Of a stretch of 64,000 bases of DNA, positions 9,366 to 17,789 are shown one piece after another. Origin of the DNA: Pseudomonas sp. Teo4 (lineage in GTDB: Bacteria; Pseudomonadota; Gammaproteobacteria; Pseudomonadales; Pseudomonadaceae). The DNA lies in the NCBI RefSeq assembly GCF_034387475.1, contig NZ_JAXCIL010000001.1:1054001-1118000 (forward strand). The letters run 5' to 3'. The notes below the pieces were generated by a model. The model saw only the letters and a list, made by a program, of their open reading frames with translations. It did not search any database and had not been told where the DNA came from. The stretch's first letter is position 1. The number at the start of each line of letters is the position of its first letter. A program made the translations under genes and the position numbers.

Positions 9366-9401
9366 CCACGACGCTCCCTGCTGGGCAGGTGAGCGTCGTG
9401 G
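9366..9401 (+). other. Stem-loop between precursor and enzyme genes
   Basis: CACGACGCTC (9367-9376) pairs with GAGCGTCGTG (9391-9400), extended by one C-G pair, around a 14-base loop. It lies 20 bases after the precursor stop and about 20 before the hvfB start. No T run follows. It may act as an mRNA stabiliser or leaky attenuator that keeps precursor expression above enzyme expression. Confidence 0.55.
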
Positions 9402-9420
9402 CTGCTACGGAGTCACCGCC

Positions 9421-10266
9421 ATGAATGACAACCCAATGCGTGCCGGCCTGGGCCTGCGCCGCGGCCTGTTGCGCGAACTACTGGTGATGGAAGACGGTGC
9501 CGTCGACTTTCTGGAGTGTGCACCGGAAAACTGGATCGGTGTCGGTGGTGTGTACGGCCAGGGCCTGGCGCAGCTGGCCGAGCGCTTTCCGATTGCCTGC
9601 CACGGCCTGTCCCTGTCCCTGGGCGGCAGCCTGCCGCTCGATCGTGCCTTTCTCGACCAGACCCGCCACTTCCTCGATCGCTACAAAGTGGGCCTGTACA
9701 GCGAACACCTCAGTTACTGCAACGACGATGGCCACCTTTACGACCTGATGCCGATCCCCTTCACCGACGAGGCCGTGCATCACGTCGCTGCGCGGATCCG
9801 CGAGGTTCAGGATCAGCTGCAACGGCGGATCGCCGTGGAGAACATCAGCTACTATGCCGCGCCCTACCAGGCCATGAGCGAACTGGAGTTCATCAGCGCG
9901 GTGCTCGCTGAGGCCGACTGCGATCTGCTGCTGGACGTCAACAACGTGTTCGTCAATGCCTGCAATCATGGCTATGACGCGCAGGCCTTCCTCCAGGGCT
10001 TGCCAGCGTCACGGGTGACCGGCATGCACATTGCCGGGCACTATGATGAGGCCGATGACCTCAAGGTCGATACCCACGGTGCGCCAGTGAAGGAGGATGT
10101 CTGGTCGCTGTTCTCTGCTGCTTGCCGGCGCTTCGGCACGCAACCGACCGTGCTGGAGCGGGACTTCAATTACCCGCCGTTGGCCGAGCTGCTTGCAGAA
10201 ACCGACCGTGTACGAGCCGTGCAACAGGCTGCAAAGGAGCGTCGCGATGAACGAGACGCTGCGTGA
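9421..10266 (+). CDS. hvfB: MNIO (DUF692) RiPP-modifying enzyme
   Basis: 281 residues with the TIM-barrel DUF692 signature of multinuclear non-haem iron-dependent oxidases. Candidate metal ligands recur along the chain: [44 protein letters not shown] and LERDFN. Family members oxidise cysteines of precursor peptides to oxazolone/thioamide or thiooxazole groups. It follows the EGKCG precursor and overlaps the DUF2063 gene by 20 bases, the standard HvfA-B-C order. A GGAG lies upstream of ATG 9421. The exact modification of this precursor cannot be read from the sequence. Confidence 0.9.
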   Translation: MNDNPMRAGLGLRRGLLRELLVMEDGAVDFLECAPENWIGVGGVYGQGLAQLAERFPIACHGLSLSLGGSLPLDRAFLDQTRHFLDRYKVGLYSEHLSYCNDDGHLYDLMPIPFTDEAVHHVAARIREVQDQLQRRIAVENISYYAAPYQAMSELEFISAVLAEADCDLLLDVNNVFVNACNHGYDAQAFLQGLPASRVTGMHIAGHYDEADDLKVDTHGAPVKEDVWSLFSAACRRFGTQPTVLERDFNYPPLAELLAETDRVRAVQQAAKERRDERDAA

Positions 10267-10945
10267 ACAACAATGGCGCCTGGCCCGGCATCTGCGCGAT
10301 CCGCATGTGTATGCGCCACCACCGGGTATCGAGGCGCGGCGGCTGAAGGTTTACCGTGAGTTGTTCTACGGTGCCATCGAGGGCCTGCTGGCCGGCAGCT
10401 TCCCGGTCATGCGCGAAACCCTGGGGGAGGGCGTCTGGCATGCGCGGGTGCGAGACTTTTATGCCAACTACCGCAGCCAGACCCCGTTGTTCACCGAAAT
10501 CGCCGAGGCCTTCATCGACTACCTGCAAGGCGTCGACCTTGACGCACCCTGGCAGCTGGAACTGGCCCATTACGAATGGATCGAGGCGCAGTTGTACCTG
10601 AGTGACGCCCAGGACCCCGCGCACGACCCCAGCGGTGATCTGCTAGAAGGTGAGCCGCTGTTGTCCTGTACGGCCAAGGTGTTGGCTTATCAGTGGCCGG
10701 TAGAGCAGATCGGCCCGCACTTTCAACCGCAGCAAGCACCTGCCACGCCCACCTTGCTGCTGGTCTACCGCGACAACAGTCTGCAGGTGCGTTTCGCACG
10801 GCTGACAAGCATGGCCTACCAGCTGTTGGCCGGTGTTTCTGGCACTGGCCGCGCACGCCTGCAGGCCCTGGGGGATGTCGACCTGCAAGGCCTGGCCTTG
10901 CTCACCTCACTGCGCGCGCAAGGTGTGATCGTCGGCACCTGTTGA
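10247..10945 (+). CDS. hvfC: DUF2063 partner protein of the MNIO enzyme
   Basis: 232 residues. The N-terminal DUF2063 domain (ending near [17 protein letters not shown]) is followed by a second domain typical of HvfC/BufC. Family members bind the precursor and deliver it to the MNIO enzyme. ATG 10247 has AAGGAG at 10234-10239 and lies inside the end of hvfB, which implies translational coupling. It ends 3 bases before the stop codon of the convergent JmjC-type gene, with no terminator visible between them. Confidence 0.88.
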   Translation: MNETLREQQWRLARHLRDPHVYAPPPGIEARRLKVYRELFYGAIEGLLAGSFPVMRETLGEGVWHARVRDFYANYRSQTPLFTEIAEAFIDYLQGVDLDAPWQLELAHYEWIEAQLYLSDAQDPAHDPSGDLLEGEPLLSCTAKVLAYQWPVEQIGPHFQPQQAPATPTLLLVYRDNSLQVRFARLTSMAYQLLAGVSGTGRARLQALGDVDLQGLALLTSLRAQGVIVGTC

Positions 10946-10948
10946 CCC

Positions 10949-12118
10949 TCAGGCGGGCGCGCGTTGCCCCGTCATTCCGGGCAGGGGCGAGCTTTTCCAG
11001 CCGCGCCCCGAGTCGACCCAGAAGTTCACCGACAGCGAGGTGGAGCGTGACTCCACCTGGTGGAACCAGCCCTCCGGCAAGAACAGCAAGTCCCCCGCCT
11101 GCAACACCACCTCCATGAAGTGCACCGCCTGGCACCCCGGAAAACGCACCGGGTCCGGCGCCTTGGGGTCCACATCACAGCCTTCCAGGCCACCGTCGGG
11201 CGATGTCGCCCAGCAGCCAAGCGCATCGCGATGGTGGGGGGCGGCCAGTATGAAGGACTTCTCACCCCACACCTGCGCGAACAGGTTGTCACTGTCGTCG
11301 CGGTGCAGAGGTGTCAGTGTGCCTTTGGGGCCGATCCAGATTCTGGGTGGAATGAATTGCGCTGCGTTGAAGTAGCTCGGGTAGCGAATATGTTCGAGCA
11401 ACTGGGCGGGCAGGATGTTGTTGCCCATGTACGCCGGTGGCTGGCCATTGCTGGCCGGCGAGGCCGGTGCATCCAGGCTGGCGATGAACTCGGCCATGGA
11501 GGTGGAGCGGAAGTCGCGGTCGGTGGAAAAGGTCTTCTTCACATAGTCGCCGTGGCGGGTGATGCCTTGCAGATTGGCGAACAGCTCCAGCGAAGCCTGG
11601 CGACCGATCGTGAACAGCGGCCAGTCCTGCAATGCGTCGCTGATCACCAGGGGAATGCCATGCACCATGTAGCGCTCTCGGAATTCCTCCACTGACAGGC
11701 TGCTGCGTGGACGGCGCTCTATGTTCAGCACGGGTGGTTGGCTGGCCGAAAGGGCATCGCTCAGGCGCGGGCGTGGTGGGTAGCGGCGGTTGGCTTCGAC
11801 CTTGGGGGCGCTGGCGCCATTGAGGGCCATGTCGATGGCCTGTGGCAGCAGGGTGGCCAGACCAAGATTGCCACCGATTTTCAGGCGGCCGGTGGCGAAC
11901 AGTTCTTCGACGTTGGCCTGGCCCGCCATGATGCCCATGAAGTCGCGCGTGGCCACCTCGATGGTGACGTCCGGGGCTGCATGGTGACCATTGCCACCCT
12001 GGCCGCCGGCCTCGAACCAGCAGGCGTGGGTGGCATCGAAGATGAACTGGAAGGTGCCGGTCAGGCCGACGCTGCCAGCGTTGGCGAACAGCTTGCCCAG
12101 AATGGTCTGCAGGTCCAC
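10949..12118 (-). CDS. Fused SCP2 and JmjC/cupin-8 domain protein
   Basis: 389 residues from a GTG start. Residues 1 to about 100 look like an SCP2 sterol-carrier domain (GGQGG...ATRDFMGIMAG...GRLKIGGNLGLA). Residues about 145-380 form a cupin-8/JmjC Fe(II)/2-oxoglutarate oxygenase with the metal motif H-x-D in TPLHRDDSDNLFAQ and a distal His in PEGWFHQVES. Relatives of the oxygenase domain hydroxylate amino acids in proteins or small acceptors. It converges on hvfC. The substrate is unknown; a hydrophobic ligand held by the SCP2 part is one possibility. A link with the RiPP system is only positional. Confidence 0.8.
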   Translation of the reverse strand: MDLQTILGKLFANAGSVGLTGTFQFIFDATHACWFEAGGQGGNGHHAAPDVTIEVATRDFMGIMAGQANVEELFATGRLKIGGNLGLATLLPQAIDMALNGASAPKVEANRRYPPRPRLSDALSASQPPVLNIERRPRSSLSVEEFRERYMVHGIPLVISDALQDWPLFTIGRQASLELFANLQGITRHGDYVKKTFSTDRDFRSTSMAEFIASLDAPASPASNGQPPAYMGNNILPAQLLEHIRYPSYFNAAQFIPPRIWIGPKGTLTPLHRDDSDNLFAQVWGEKSFILAAPHHRDALGCWATSPDGGLEGCDVDPKAPDPVRFPGCQAVHFMEVVLQAGDLLFLPEGWFHQVESRSTSLSVNFWVDSGRGWKSSPLPGMTGQRAPA

Positions 12119-12221
12119 GGCGCGTTCTCTTGGTAATTGATCTGATCAGAGAACGAGAAACGCGCCGGGAAATTTATGGATCTTCACGGGATCTTGGGAG
12201 GGGGCTTCGAAGTGCCTGTCC

Positions 12222-12498
12222 TGGGTTTTGAAGTGATGCGTAGATCGAGCGCCGCCCGCGCGGCGCATCGCGAGCAAGGCTCGCTCCTACGTTTGTTTAC
12301 GGCCAATAACACCTGTGACAGACGCGCGCGACCGCCTTGTGTGTACGACTCGAAATCAAGCCATGCGCCAAGGCGTTCGCGCGCAAATCCCACAGGCCTA
12401 ACTGGCCCGAAACAAACGTAGGAGCGAGCCTTGCTCGCGATGCGCCGCGCGGGCGGCGCTCGACCTGCCAAGCACCGAAAATGGTGTGACAAGCCCAA
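12222..12498. repeat. 277-bp palindromic MITE-like element, copy 1
   Basis: Perfect 54-bp inverted arms lie at 12245-12298 and 12410-12463, with a partly palindromic centre and outer ends TGGGTTTTG and CAAGCCCA. A second copy of the same length is at 42817-43093 with identical arms and a diverged centre. It has no coding capacity. It fills most of the gap between the JmjC-type and DoxX genes. No target-site duplication is evident. Confidence 0.85.
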
Positions 12499-12519
12499 TA
12501 CTGCACAAGGTGATGGCGC

Positions 12520-13014
12520 TCAGGCTCGGCGACCAAAGTGGTGTTTGAACCAGTGGTCCAGGCTCAGCTGTCCGGCGCCTTTGAGCAGCAGCGGCAATAG
12601 CGCCACCAGGTAGATCAGGGGCAGTTTGAAGTTGCCAAAACCCTGGTCGGTGATGGCGTAGCCCTGTGCCAGCTCCGCAAGGCTCGACCAGTGAGAGGGC
12701 CAGTGCACCGCTGCGATGGCGACCACGGTCACCACCATCAGACCGGCCGCGGCCAGCCGCGTGCCGAGTCCTAACAGCAACAACAGAGGCAGAATCAGCT
12801 CGGCCCACATCGACAGCTGCCAATTCAGCTCTGCAGGCAGCTGGTTGAAGGGGAATGGAAAACTCGATTGCAGGTCGCCGAACCAGTTACTGCCGTTGAA
12901 TTTTTCCAGGCCGGATTCAAAGAACTCCCAGGCCAGGAACAGGCGTAGCGGCAGGTCGGCGCTCCAGGTGCCGAAACGGTCGAACAGGGTGAAGGTGCGG
13001 GTCAAGGTCGTCAT
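12520..13014 (-). CDS. DoxX-family membrane protein (HvfX-like)
   Basis: 164 residues with four predicted transmembrane helices and the DoxX pattern ([19 protein letters not shown], then [14 protein letters not shown]). DoxX proteins accompany MNIO/DUF2063 RiPP clusters, often under the name HvfX. It is 14 bases downstream of the ferric-reductase-like gene on the same strand, so the two form an operon behind the TGTATC repeats at 13699-13747. The inferred role is in membrane-side redox or copper handling linked to the HvfA-like peptide. Confidence 0.8.
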   Translation of the reverse strand: MTTLTRTFTLFDRFGTWSADLPLRLFLAWEFFESGLEKFNGSNWFGDLQSSFPFPFNQLPAELNWQLSMWAELILPLLLLLGLGTRLAAAGLMVVTVVAIAAVHWPSHWSSLAELAQGYAITDQGFGNFKLPLIYLVALLPLLLKGAGQLSLDHWFKHHFGRRA

Positions 13015-13028
13015 GGTCTGTGCTCGTC

Positions 13029-13649
13029 TCAGGAAAGGGCGCTAGCGCTGCGGCGTTGGCGCTGGGCCAGCTTGGCGGTGAGCTTGAAGGCGATGGCGGC
13101 GAACATGATGGCGAATGCCACCGGGTACCCGCCGCCCATGGGCACGCGTTTGTAGAACGACAGGCAGAACACCCCGGCCAGCACCCACATCCCGGTGCTG
13201 TGCAAGGCCTTCCAGGCGCGGCTGCCCAGCAGGCGCATCGGGGCCTTGAAGGAGGTGATCGTGAGTAGCAGCAGGAACAGGTAGCCCACGCTGCCCGGTA
13301 GGCTGGACGTCACCGTGCGACCGGCCCAGAACAGCTCCGGGAACTGTTGGGCATAGCGGTAGATCAACAGGCCGTGCACGGTGTGCGAGAAAGCGAACGC
13401 CAAGCCCAGGTAGCGTCGTTCGCGGACCAGCCGGCGGCTGCCGGTGCCGGGCAGGAGGGTGACCAGCGTGGAAGCCAGGAAGGCCAGCAGGAACAATACG
13501 AACGAGCTGCGTGCGGTGGCGCGGATTGCACTGCGCAAGCCGTCCGAGCCAAGGGGGTGGCTGGCAAGGACCACGGCGGTCATGACCAGGGTCAGGCCAG
13601 CGAGGGCGGCGAACAGCTTCCAGCCACTGGGCAAGGTGAGGGGTTTCAT
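13029..13649 (-). CDS. Ferric-reductase-like haem membrane protein
   Basis: 206 residues with six hydrophobic helices. Histidines in FSHTVHGLL and [10 protein letters not shown] fit the haem b ligands of the ferric-reductase transmembrane domain (MsrQ/YedZ-like). It lacks FAD or NAD domains, so it would receive or pass electrons through partners. No msrP gene is adjacent, which argues against a plain MsrPQ system. ATG 13649 was preferred; a GTG-type start one codon earlier is possible. It is followed by doxX in the same operon. TGTATC-type repeats lie 50-98 bases upstream. Confidence 0.72.
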   Translation of the reverse strand: MKPLTLPSGWKLFAALAGLTLVMTAVVLASHPLGSDGLRSAIRATARSSFVLFLLAFLASTLVTLLPGTGSRRLVRERRYLGLAFAFSHTVHGLLIYRYAQQFPELFWAGRTVTSSLPGSVGYLFLLLLTITSFKAPMRLLGSRAWKALHSTGMWVLAGVFCLSFYKRVPMGGGYPVAFAIMFAAIAFKLTAKLAQRQRRSASALS

Positions 13650-13698
13650 CAAGGGCGCTCCCGGTTGTTGTGGTATGGCCGGGAGTGTGGAGGCGTGG

Positions 13699-13747
13699 GG
13701 TATCTGCAGTGTGTCGGGAAAGGCGTGTTTGTGTATCGGACTGTAGC
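13699..13747 (-). promoter_or_regulatory. Candidate response-regulator sites upstream of the reductase-doxX operon
   Basis: On the + strand these read TGTATC-GGAC-TGTAGC (13732-13747, 10-bp period) and GGTATC-TGCAG-TGTGTC (13699-13715, 11-bp period). In gene orientation the second is GACACA-N5-GATACC and ends 50 bases before the start codon, the same distance as in the hvfA-like promoter. Confidence 0.6.
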
Positions 13748-13785
13748 GACCGAGGTTGTAGGCCAGCGCGAGCGCTGGCCGGGGT

Positions 13786-15072
13786 TTACTTCAGTTCGAC
13801 CTGTGCACACAACCCGCCAGAGGCACGGTTGCTGAGGGTCAGCTGGCCACCCATGGCCTGGGTCAGTTGCTGGGCAATCGCCAGGCCCAAGCCGGTGCCC
13901 CCGGTGCTGCGGTTGCGCGAGCCTTCCACTCGGTAGAAGGGCTTGAGCACTTCGTCCAGCTCGTCGCCGGGAATACCTGGCCCGTTATCGAGCACGCGGA
14001 TCAAGGTACTTGCGCCTTCGCGGCTGACTTCCAGTTCGGCGGCGCCAGCGAACTTCAGGGCATTGTCGATCAGGTTCACCAGCACCCGGCGCAAGGCATG
14101 GGGGCGGGTCTCCAGCAGGCTGCCGGTGGTGCCGTGCCGGGCGACCTGGGCGCCGCTGTCCTGATAGTCGAATACCAGGCTGTCGAGGAACGCATCGAGG
14201 TTGATCCGGCAGGGCGCTTCGGTGCTGCTGTCCATGCTGCGCGCATAGGCCACGCCCTCACGCACCAGATGCTCCATGGCGCTGAGGTCGCTCCACAGCT
14301 TGTCCTTTTCGGCACCGTCGTCCATGACTTCGACCCGCAGCTTCATGCGTGTGATGGGGGTTTGCAGGTCATGGGAGATCGCGGCCAACAGTTGCATGCG
14401 CTCTTTCAGGTACGCGGCGATGCGGGCCTGCAGCGCATTGAAGGCAGCCGCTGCGTAGCGGACTTCGCGCGGGCCAGTCTCGTCCAGTTGCACGCCGGGT
14501 TTGTCCGGGTCGAGGTTGTCCACGGCCTGGGCCAGACGGGTCAGTGGGCCGATGGCCAGGCGTACCGCCATCCAGGTGCATAGCAACAGCACGACCAGCT
14601 GAATCAGCAGAACCGCTGGCAGCCAGGTGGCCACGGGCACCGGTGCCGGCGTGACATCGATGGTCAATGGCGCGCCATCGGCAAGGCGCAGGTGGACCTG
14701 AAAGTGTGCATTCGGGCCGGGGATGTCCTGGAAGGTCAGGCGATAGTCGCTGCCGATGGCCTTGACGATCGACTCGGCCGCCATGGGCGGGTTCTCGGTC
14801 GGCATCGCTTCGCCGGTCTGCCCTTGATCGAGCCGGTAGCGGTAGGTGCGCCGCTCGAGGCGAGGCAGCCAGGCGGCTCGCTCGGCCGCAGGCAGGCGGT
14901 CGAGGATGGCCACTGAGGTGGCAACGTCCAATTCCAGGTTGCTGAGCATCATCGAACGGCTGCTGACGAACCGTTCGTAGGCTTGCAGGCTGAACGACAG
15001 CCCGTAGGCCAGCACCAAGCCGGTGAAGAAGATCAGCGCCAGGCGCGAGGCGAGGGTGCGGGGCCATTTCAT
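13786..15072 (-). CDS. Sensor histidine kinase
   Basis: 428 residues. A transmembrane helix (about 10-28) is followed by a periplasmic sensor of about 120 residues, a second helix (about 148-172), a HAMP segment, a HisKA box with the phospho-acceptor H234 (ISHDLQTPITRMK), and an ATPase domain with N box (NLIDNALKFAG) and G boxes (DNGPGIPG, GGTGLGLAI). The start overlaps the end of the response-regulator gene by 4 bases. The periplasmic sensor has no obvious metal motif. Its position between the doxX operon and the DUF2790 operon suggests it senses a metal or redox signal handled by these genes. Confidence 0.9.
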   Translation of the reverse strand: MKWPRTLASRLALIFFTGLVLAYGLSFSLQAYERFVSSRSMMLSNLELDVATSVAILDRLPAAERAAWLPRLERRTYRYRLDQGQTGEAMPTENPPMAAESIVKAIGSDYRLTFQDIPGPNAHFQVHLRLADGAPLTIDVTPAPVPVATWLPAVLLIQLVVLLLCTWMAVRLAIGPLTRLAQAVDNLDPDKPGVQLDETGPREVRYAAAAFNALQARIAAYLKERMQLLAAISHDLQTPITRMKLRVEVMDDGAEKDKLWSDLSAMEHLVREGVAYARSMDSSTEAPCRINLDAFLDSLVFDYQDSGAQVARHGTTGSLLETRPHALRRVLVNLIDNALKFAGAAELEVSREGASTLIRVLDNGPGIPGDELDEVLKPFYRVEGSRNRSTGGTGLGLAIAQQLTQAMGGQLTLSNRASGGLCAQVELK

Positions 15073-15809
15073 GAAGGCGACTCGAGCAGTTGCACGGGCA
15101 GTGAAAAGACATAGCCTTCGCTGCGCACGGTCTTGATGCAGCTGGGCTCGCGGGCGTCGTCCCCCAGGCGTTGGCGCAGGCGGCTGACCAGCAGGTCGAT
15201 GGAGCGGTCGAAGATGTCCGCCTCACGGCCCTGGGTCAGGTTGAGCAACTGTTCGCGGCTCAACACCCGTTGCGGGTGGTCGAGGAACACTCGCAGCAGG
15301 CGGTATTCGGCGCCACTGAGCGCCACCAAGGTACCTTCGCTGTCGAGCAGGTGGCGTGCGGTGGTGTCCAGCCGCCACTGGCCGAAGCCGAGCAGACGGC
15401 TGCTCTCGCTGATGGTGAGGTTGGGCGGCAGCATGCGGGTGCGGCGCAGCACCGCGTTGATGCGCGCCAGCAGTTCGCGGGCGGAGAACGGTTTGGTCAG
15501 GTAGTCGTCGGCGCCCATCTCCAGGCCGATGATACGGTCGGTTTCGTCGTTGCGTGCGGTGAGCATCAGCACGGGGGTGTTGCGGTGCTTGCCGGCGCGC
15601 AGTTCGCGGCACAGCAGCAAGCCGTCGTCGCCGGGCATCATGATGTCGAGCACGATGAGGTCGACGCTGTTGCTTTCGAGGAAGGCGCGCATCTGCCTGC
15701 CATCGGCGACGATGCTGGTGCGCAGGCCGTTCTTCTTCAGGTAGTTGCCGACCAGCTCGCGGATTTCGCGGTCATCGTCGACGACCAGGATGTGATCGAC
15801 GTGTTCCAT
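15069..15809 (-). CDS. OmpR-family response regulator
   Basis: 246 residues. The receiver domain has the acidic triad D11-D12-D13 and the phosphorylation site D55 (VLDIMMPGDDG), with the conserved Lys in YLTKPF. The C-terminal winged helix ends in the usual IKTVRSEGYVF. It is first in an operon with the kinase gene. The gap to the divergent DUF2790 gene holds the TGTATC repeats that also precede two other local operons, so autoregulation and control of the whole region are likely by inference. Confidence 0.92.
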   Translation of the reverse strand: MEHVDHILVVDDDREIRELVGNYLKKNGLRTSIVADGRQMRAFLESNSVDLIVLDIMMPGDDGLLLCRELRAGKHRNTPVLMLTARNDETDRIIGLEMGADDYLTKPFSARELLARINAVLRRTRMLPPNLTISESSRLLGFGQWRLDTTARHLLDSEGTLVALSGAEYRLLRVFLDHPQRVLSREQLLNLTQGREADIFDRSIDLLVSRLRQRLGDDAREPSCIKTVRSEGYVFSLPVQLLESPS

Positions 15810-15878
15810 CTAAAGCGTTCCTGTTCAGGGGGAATGGGCGCAGTGTACCGAGCCTTGGCGTGCTTGCCTGCGGCGCTT

Positions 15879-15956
15879 TGTATTGCAGTGTATCTGGCCC
15901 CGGTTCAGATACAGCAGAAGGCATATCGCAGCGTGCAACGACACATACGGGATACC
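15879..15956. promoter_or_regulatory. Candidate response-regulator sites between the two-component and DUF2790 operons
   Basis: TGTATT-GCAG-TGTATC (15879-15894, 10-bp period) and GACACA-TACGG-GATACC (15940-15956, 11-bp period), with an extra CAGATACAG between them near 15906-15914. The two sites start 61 bases apart, the same spacing as in front of the hvfA-like gene (8728 and 8789). The gap serves divergent promoters. Confidence 0.62.
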
Positions 15957-16028
15957 TGGCAGCGGTGAAATGGCTCTCGACCGGGGAACAACTCCCCACA
16001 CCCCCAAACGTTGCACAGGAGAGATGCC

Positions 16029-16304
16029 ATGAACTTCAAGACCTTCGCCAGCGCCAGCCTGTTCGCCGTGCTGAGTTTCGGTGCCATCGCCGCACAGGCC
16101 GCCACGGCGCCCATGAACGATGCCGGTATCATGCAATACCGTTATGGCGACCATCTGGACGTGAAGAAAGTCCTGTCGGTCAAAGACGACCAGAGCAATG
16201 CCTGTGGCCTGGTGAACACCCGCATGGACTACCTCGATTCGAAAGGGCAGCACCAGAGCGTGGAATACCGCTCGTACGCTACCGGCGGTTGCCATGAGAA
16301 CTGA
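16029..16304 (+). CDS. DUF2790 small secreted protein
   Basis: 91 residues: a signal peptide ending near AAQAA and a short DUF2790 domain with two cysteines (NACGLV and TGGCHEN) that could form a disulphide. DUF2790 proteins are small, probably periplasmic Pseudomonas proteins often found beside metal-responsive two-component systems; their function is unknown. ATG 16029 has AGGAG about 7 bases upstream. It overlaps the thioredoxin-like gene by 11 bases and follows the repeats at 15879-15956. Confidence 0.82.
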   Translation: MNFKTFASASLFAVLSFGAIAAQAATAPMNDAGIMQYRYGDHLDVKKVLSVKDDQSNACGLVNTRMDYLDSKGQHQSVEYRSYATGGCHEN

Positions 16305-16830
16305 GGGTCGCAAGTGGTTGAAGGCAGGCGGTGCGGCCCTGGCGCTGATTGGCCTGGGCCTGGCCGCCAAGCTGTGGGCCCAGGACGATTACGGCGCCAT
16401 GCCTTCATTGGCCGGCGCCAGCCAGTGGCTCAACTCGCCACCCCTGGACGCCCCGGCGCTCAAGGGCAAGGTCGTGCTGGTGGACTTCTGGACCTGGGAC
16501 TGCATCAACTGTCGGCGAAGCTTGCCGCATGTGAACCAATGGGCGCGGCAGTATGCCGATCAGGGGTTGGTAGTGGTGGGTGTGCATACCCCGGAGTACG
16601 ACTACGAGCATGATGTGGGCACGCTGAAGTCGAAGGTCGCCAGCCTTGGTATCGGTTATCCGGTGGCCGTGGATAACGACTATCAAGTGTGGAATGCCTG
16701 GGGTAACCAATTCTGGCCAGCGCACTACTTCGTCGATCGCAAGGGACAGGTGCGCCATGTGCACTTTGGCGAGGGTGACTATGACGGGCAGGAGCGGGTG
16801 ATCAAGGCGTTGTTGGATGAGAAGGGCTGA
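16294..16830 (+). CDS. Membrane-anchored thioredoxin-like protein (TlpA/DipZ C-terminal type)
   Basis: 178 residues. An N-terminal hydrophobic helix (about 11-29) anchors or exports a thioredoxin fold with the active site C70-I-N-C73. The sequence FWTWDCINC and the segment HTPEYDYE match the thioredoxin part of DipZ and related periplasmic disulphide oxidoreductases. It is translationally coupled to the DUF2790 gene, so a role in keeping periplasmic cysteines reduced, possibly those of the EGKCG peptide or of DUF2790, is a reasonable inference. Confidence 0.85.
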   Translation: MRTEGRKWLKAGGAALALIGLGLAAKLWAQDDYGAMPSLAGASQWLNSPPLDAPALKGKVVLVDFWTWDCINCRRSLPHVNQWARQYADQGLVVVGVHTPEYDYEHDVGTLKSKVASLGIGYPVAVDNDYQVWNAWGNQFWPAHYFVDRKGQVRHVHFGEGDYDGQERVIKALLDEKG

Positions 16831-16848
16831 TGGGAATGTTCCGAGCTT

Positions 16849-16927
16849 ATCGCCGGCAAGCCCCACATGGACTGCAACGATCTGGAGATCACAGCAGAAC
16901 CTGTGGGAGCTGGCTTGCCAGCGATGA
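16849..16927. repeat. REP palindrome pair
   Basis: ATCGCCGGCAAGC (16849-16861) and GCTTGCCAGCGATGA (16913-16927) are inverted REP units at the junction of two converging operons. Confidence 0.7.
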
Positions 16928-16940
16928 GGCCTGAATGGGC

Positions 16941-17789
16941 TTAGCTGAAACTGGCGAAATGCGCCTGCATCCGCTGCGCATCCGCTTCGCGCCCGGTGAA
17001 CAGCTCGAAGGCCTTTACCGCCTGGAACACGGCCATGTTGCTGCCATCGAGGGTACGGCAGCCTAGTGCACGTGCCGCGCGCAGCAGTTCGGTCTCCAGC
17101 GGGAAGTAGATGATTTCCGCAACCCACAGCCGCTCATGCAGCAACTCGACAGGCAGTGGGGTGCCCGGCAGTTTGGCCATGCCCACCGGCGTGGTGTTCA
17201 CCAGGCCATCCGCCTCGGCCAGTGCCGACGCCAAGTCAGTGCCAACCACCGCCCGACCTGCGCCGAAGTGTTCGTTGAGGTTGTCCACCAGAGCCTGAGC
17301 CCGGGCGGCGTCAACCTCGAACAGCACCAGCCGCTCGACCCCTTCGCCCAGCAAGGCGTGGGCGACTGCTGAACCGGCACCCCCGGCGCCCATCTGCACC
17401 ACCTGACGTCGCGAAACGTCTGGCAAGCCGCGGCGCAGGCCCTCGGCAAAGCCCAGGCAGTCGGTGTTGTGGCCGACCCGCTTGCCGTCCTTGAGCACCA
17501 CGGTATTGACCGCGCCGATGCCACGCGCTTCATCCGACAACTCATCGAGCATCGGCAGAATGGCCTGTTTGAACGGGTAGGTGATGTTGAGGCCGGTAAA
17601 ACCGGTGAGTTGCGCCGCATCCAGCAACTGCGCCAGCGCGCTGTCCGGCACGTCCAGTTGGTCGGCGTCGATCAGCCGATACAGGTAGCGCAGGGACTGG
17701 GCATCCCCTTCGTGCTCGTGCAGGGCAGGGGTGCGCGACAGTTGAATGCCACGGCCGATCAACCCGGCGAGGATGGCTTGCTGAGTCAT
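16941..17789 (-). CDS. Shikimate/quinate dehydrogenase family (AroE/YdiB-like)
   Basis: 282 residues with the catalytic Lys in NITYPFKQ (K74), Asp in GHNTDCLGF (D110) and a dinucleotide-binding GAGGAGSAV. The substrate loop reads LSRTPALHE, so the second Ser of the biosynthetic S-x-S motif is Thr; such a change is associated with quinate-using members. It overlaps the aroQ gene by 4 bases and belongs to an aroQ-dehydrogenase pair next to an MHS transporter. A catabolic quinate or shikimate dehydrogenase is likelier than the housekeeping AroE; this is inference. Confidence 0.85.
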   Translation of the reverse strand: MTQQAILAGLIGRGIQLSRTPALHEHEGDAQSLRYLYRLIDADQLDVPDSALAQLLDAAQLTGFTGLNITYPFKQAILPMLDELSDEARGIGAVNTVVLKDGKRVGHNTDCLGFAEGLRRGLPDVSRRQVVQMGAGGAGSAVAHALLGEGVERLVLFEVDAARAQALVDNLNEHFGAGRAVVGTDLASALAEADGLVNTTPVGMAKLPGTPLPVELLHERLWVAEIIYFPLETELLRAARALGCRTLDGSNMAVFQAVKAFELFTGREADAQRMQAHFASFS

